A stretch of 6,149 bases of DNA, taken from positions 46,594 through 52,742 of the forward strand of contig DJUJ01000212.1 in the NCBI GenBank assembly GCA_002438345.1, written 5' to 3'. The DNA is from Paenibacillus sp. UBA6285. Its GTDB lineage: Bacteria > Bacillota > Bacilli > Paenibacillales > Paenibacillaceae. The translations under genes and the position numbers were made by a program. The first letter of the stretch is position 1; each line of letters opens with the position of its first letter. Of the stretch, positions 5,641 to 6,149 are shown in pieces. The notes under the pieces are model-generated. The model saw only the letters and a program-made list of their open reading frames with translations. It was not told where the DNA came from and ran no database searches.

Positions 5641-5850
5641 GGACTACCCCTTCGTTTTGAAGGGAGACCTTCCTGAGATAGCGGTACTTTGTATCGCTAT
5701 CGGGAATCTGGTTCTTCTAAAATGTTGATAAATATGGCAAAAGTAAGCTTATTTAATGAATTTTGACCTGACTGGCAACCCTTACATTGGAAGGTAATAC
5801 TTATTAGGGTAGAACCGGATAAATTAGTATGCTTGCTTGCCTTTGCTAAT
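5641..5850 (+). ncRNA. Candidate structured RNA (unknown class) upstream of csp
   Basis: Pairings found by eye: CCCTTC/GAAGGG (5648-5653/5659-5664), competing with GAAGG-GAGA-CCTTC (5659-5672, GNRA-type loop); an 11-pair hairpin (5677-5701); a ten-pair long-range helix ATCTGGTTCT/AGAACCGGAT (5706-5715/5811-5820, one G-U) enclosing GGCAAAA/TTTTG-A-CC (5736-5742/5761-5768) and CCCTTA/TTAGGG (5779-5784/5804-5809, one mismatch); and ATTAGTA/TGCTAAT (5823-5829/5844-5850, one G-U). A closing helix around two hairpins is a multibranch layout typical of regulatory RNAs. It could be an htrA 3' UTR, a small RNA, or part of the csp leader. Strand is inferred from flanking genes. No fold energy or covariation was computed. 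Confidence 0.35.
5677..5701 (+). repeat. Strong 11-pair hairpin downstream of htrA
   Basis: GATAGCGGTAC (5677-5687) pairs with GTATCGCTATC (5691-5701) over 11 positions, including one G-U, around a TTT loop. It starts 86 bases after the htrA stop. The sequence that follows (GGGAATCTGG) has no T run, so it fails as a standard intrinsic terminator, although it could block 3' exonucleases. Confidence 0.65.
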
Positions 5851-5865
5851 CAGGTGTGGTAATAT
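5837..5865 (+). promoter_or_regulatory. Candidate extended -10 promoter for csp
   Basis: TTGCCT (5837-5842), a 17-base spacer, then TAATAT (5860-5865) immediately preceded by TGG, an extended -10 motif. Each hexamer matches consensus at 4 of 6 positions. Initiation near 5872 would give a csp leader of about 138 bases carrying the hairpin at 5895-5949. An alternative, TTGTTT (5958-5963), 16 bases, TATTAA (5980-5985), would give a very short leader. Confidence 0.35.
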
Positions 5866-5894
5866 GATATCAATCATACATTTAGTCCCTAATT

Positions 5895-5955
5895 TTCACA
5901 TTGAAAAGGGCTGTTATATTTGGTAATACAACCTTTTTCAATGTGTGAATTTTTT
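5895..5955 (+). terminator. Terminator-like hairpin ahead of csp
   Basis: CACATTGAAAA (5897-5907) pairs with TTTTCAATGTG (5935-5945), 11 perfect pairs. GG (5908-5909) adds to CC (5932-5933) across a one-base bulge, and TT (5895-5896) adds to AA (5948-5949) at the base. The inner 22 bases form a large loop that can partly pair. Six T follow at once (5950-5955), then CTTTGTTTG. This is the form of a Rho-independent terminator, though AT-rich with a large loop. It lies 55 bases before the csp ATG, so it either ends the htrA-side transcript or acts as an attenuator in the csp leader. Confidence 0.65.
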
Positions 5956-6009
5956 CTTTGTTTGAAGATAAAAAGAACATATTAATTTAAATTTGTGGAG
6001 GTAACACAC

Positions 6010-6149
6010 ATGCAAACAGGTACAGTTAAATGGTTCAACGCAGAAAAAGGATTCGGATTTATCGAAGTTGAAGGCGGAAGCGACGTATTCGTTCACTTCA
6101 GCGCAATCACTGGCGACGGCTTCAAAACTTTGGACGAAGGCCAACGCGT
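6010..6149 (+). CDS. csp: Cold-shock protein (CspA/CspB family), N-terminal part
   Basis: Partial at the window end: 46 full codons of a protein normally about 65-67 residues long. The start is fixed by GGAGG at 5997-6001, eight bases before the ATG. Starting [17 protein letters not shown], it shows the cold-shock domain's nucleic-acid binding motifs RNP1 (KGFGFIEV, residues 13-20) and RNP2 (VFVHF, residues 26-30), with the conserved W8 and the surface aromatics F15, F17, F27 and F30. It closely resembles B. subtilis CspB over the visible part. These small cytoplasmic proteins bind single-stranded RNA and DNA and melt RNA structure, aiding translation and antitermination in the cold. The sequence alone does not say which csp paralogue it is or whether it is cold-induced or constitutive. 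The structured leader upstream fits post-transcriptional control. Confidence 0.95.
   Translation, partial: MQTGTVKWFNAEKGFGFIEVEGGSDVFVHFSAITGDGFKTLDEGQR

Larger units (their letters stand above)
5592..6009. other. Structured non-coding region between htrA and csp
   Basis: 418 bases with no credible ORF. Directly after the htrA stop is a small dyad ATATGC/GCATAT (5591-5596/5606-5611, nine-base loop) with no T run. A perfect -10 hexamer TATAAT lies at 5609-5614 but has no recognisable -35. From about 5641 to 5850 many complementary segments suggest a folded RNA, and from 5895 a terminator-like hairpin precedes csp. These are listed separately. No tRNA, riboswitch class or insertion element was recognised. 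Confidence 0.65.

Noticed and set aside
5659..5672. B12-box-like GGAGACC
   Set aside because: It is only the loop and arm of a small GAGA hairpin. The other cobalamin riboswitch elements are missing.
5763..5800. SAM-I-like fragment (CTGGCAACC followed by AAGGT)
   Set aside because: The conserved 5' part of SAM-I (AGAGAGGTGGAGGGA) and the kink-turn are absent, and the downstream gene is unrelated to methionine metabolism.
5802..5820. T-box-like motif (AGGGTAGAACCG resembles AGGGUGGNACCG)
   Set aside because: The UGGN that must pair with the tRNA end is changed to TAGA, no Stem I specifier or proper terminator partner was seen, and csp is not a known T-box target. At most a chance likeness.
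5938..6144. 68-residue - strand ORF
   Set aside because: It is antisense to csp, whose cold-shock domain and ribosome binding site are unmistakable.

Overview
The window is a chromosomal stretch of a low-to-moderate G+C Gram-positive bacterium of the class Bacilli. Paenibacillus or a close relative is my best guess. The basis is the gene order walK-walH-walI-walJ followed by an HtrA-type protease, strong AGGAGG-type ribosome binding sites, and protein sequences that match the WalRK locus of Bacilli but are diverged from Bacillus subtilis. The genus is an inference; no rRNA or other marker is present.

Layout. Positions 1-810 hold the C-terminal half of the essential cell-wall sensor kinase WalK (the gene starts upstream of the window). 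It is followed, all on the + strand and tightly spaced, by walH (807-2099, ATGA overlap with walK), walI (2138-2878) and walJ (2893-3702). A small gene of unknown function lies on the - strand at 3668-3877, tail to tail with walJ and overlapping its last 35 bases. A 469-base intergenic region (3878-4346) then holds several dyads and a 17-base imperfect direct repeat. A membrane-anchored trypsin/PDZ protease of the HtrA family follows (4347-5591, GTG start). A second non-coding region (5592-6009) looks RNA-structured and ends in a terminator-like hairpin. The window closes inside a cold-shock protein gene (6010 to the end).

How the genes work together. WalK phosphorylates the response regulator WalR (upstream, not in the window), which controls cell-wall hydrolases. 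WalH and WalI are single-pass membrane proteins that bind WalK and tune its activity. WalJ is a cytoplasmic metallo-beta-lactamase-fold nuclease-like protein that travels with the operon. The HtrA-like protease is the positional equivalent of B. subtilis YyxA/HtrC and probably does quality control at the outer face of the membrane. Here it is separated from walJ by an inverted small gene and a long regulatory region, so it is probably transcribed separately.

The protein-coding content is ordinary. The points worth a second look are non-coding: a possible structured leader RNA between htrA and csp, with a terminator-like hairpin and a competing upstream pairing; the hairpins and direct repeats ahead of htrA; and the walJ/small-gene antisense overlap. 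All RNA folds were worked out by eye, without energy calculations or alignments.
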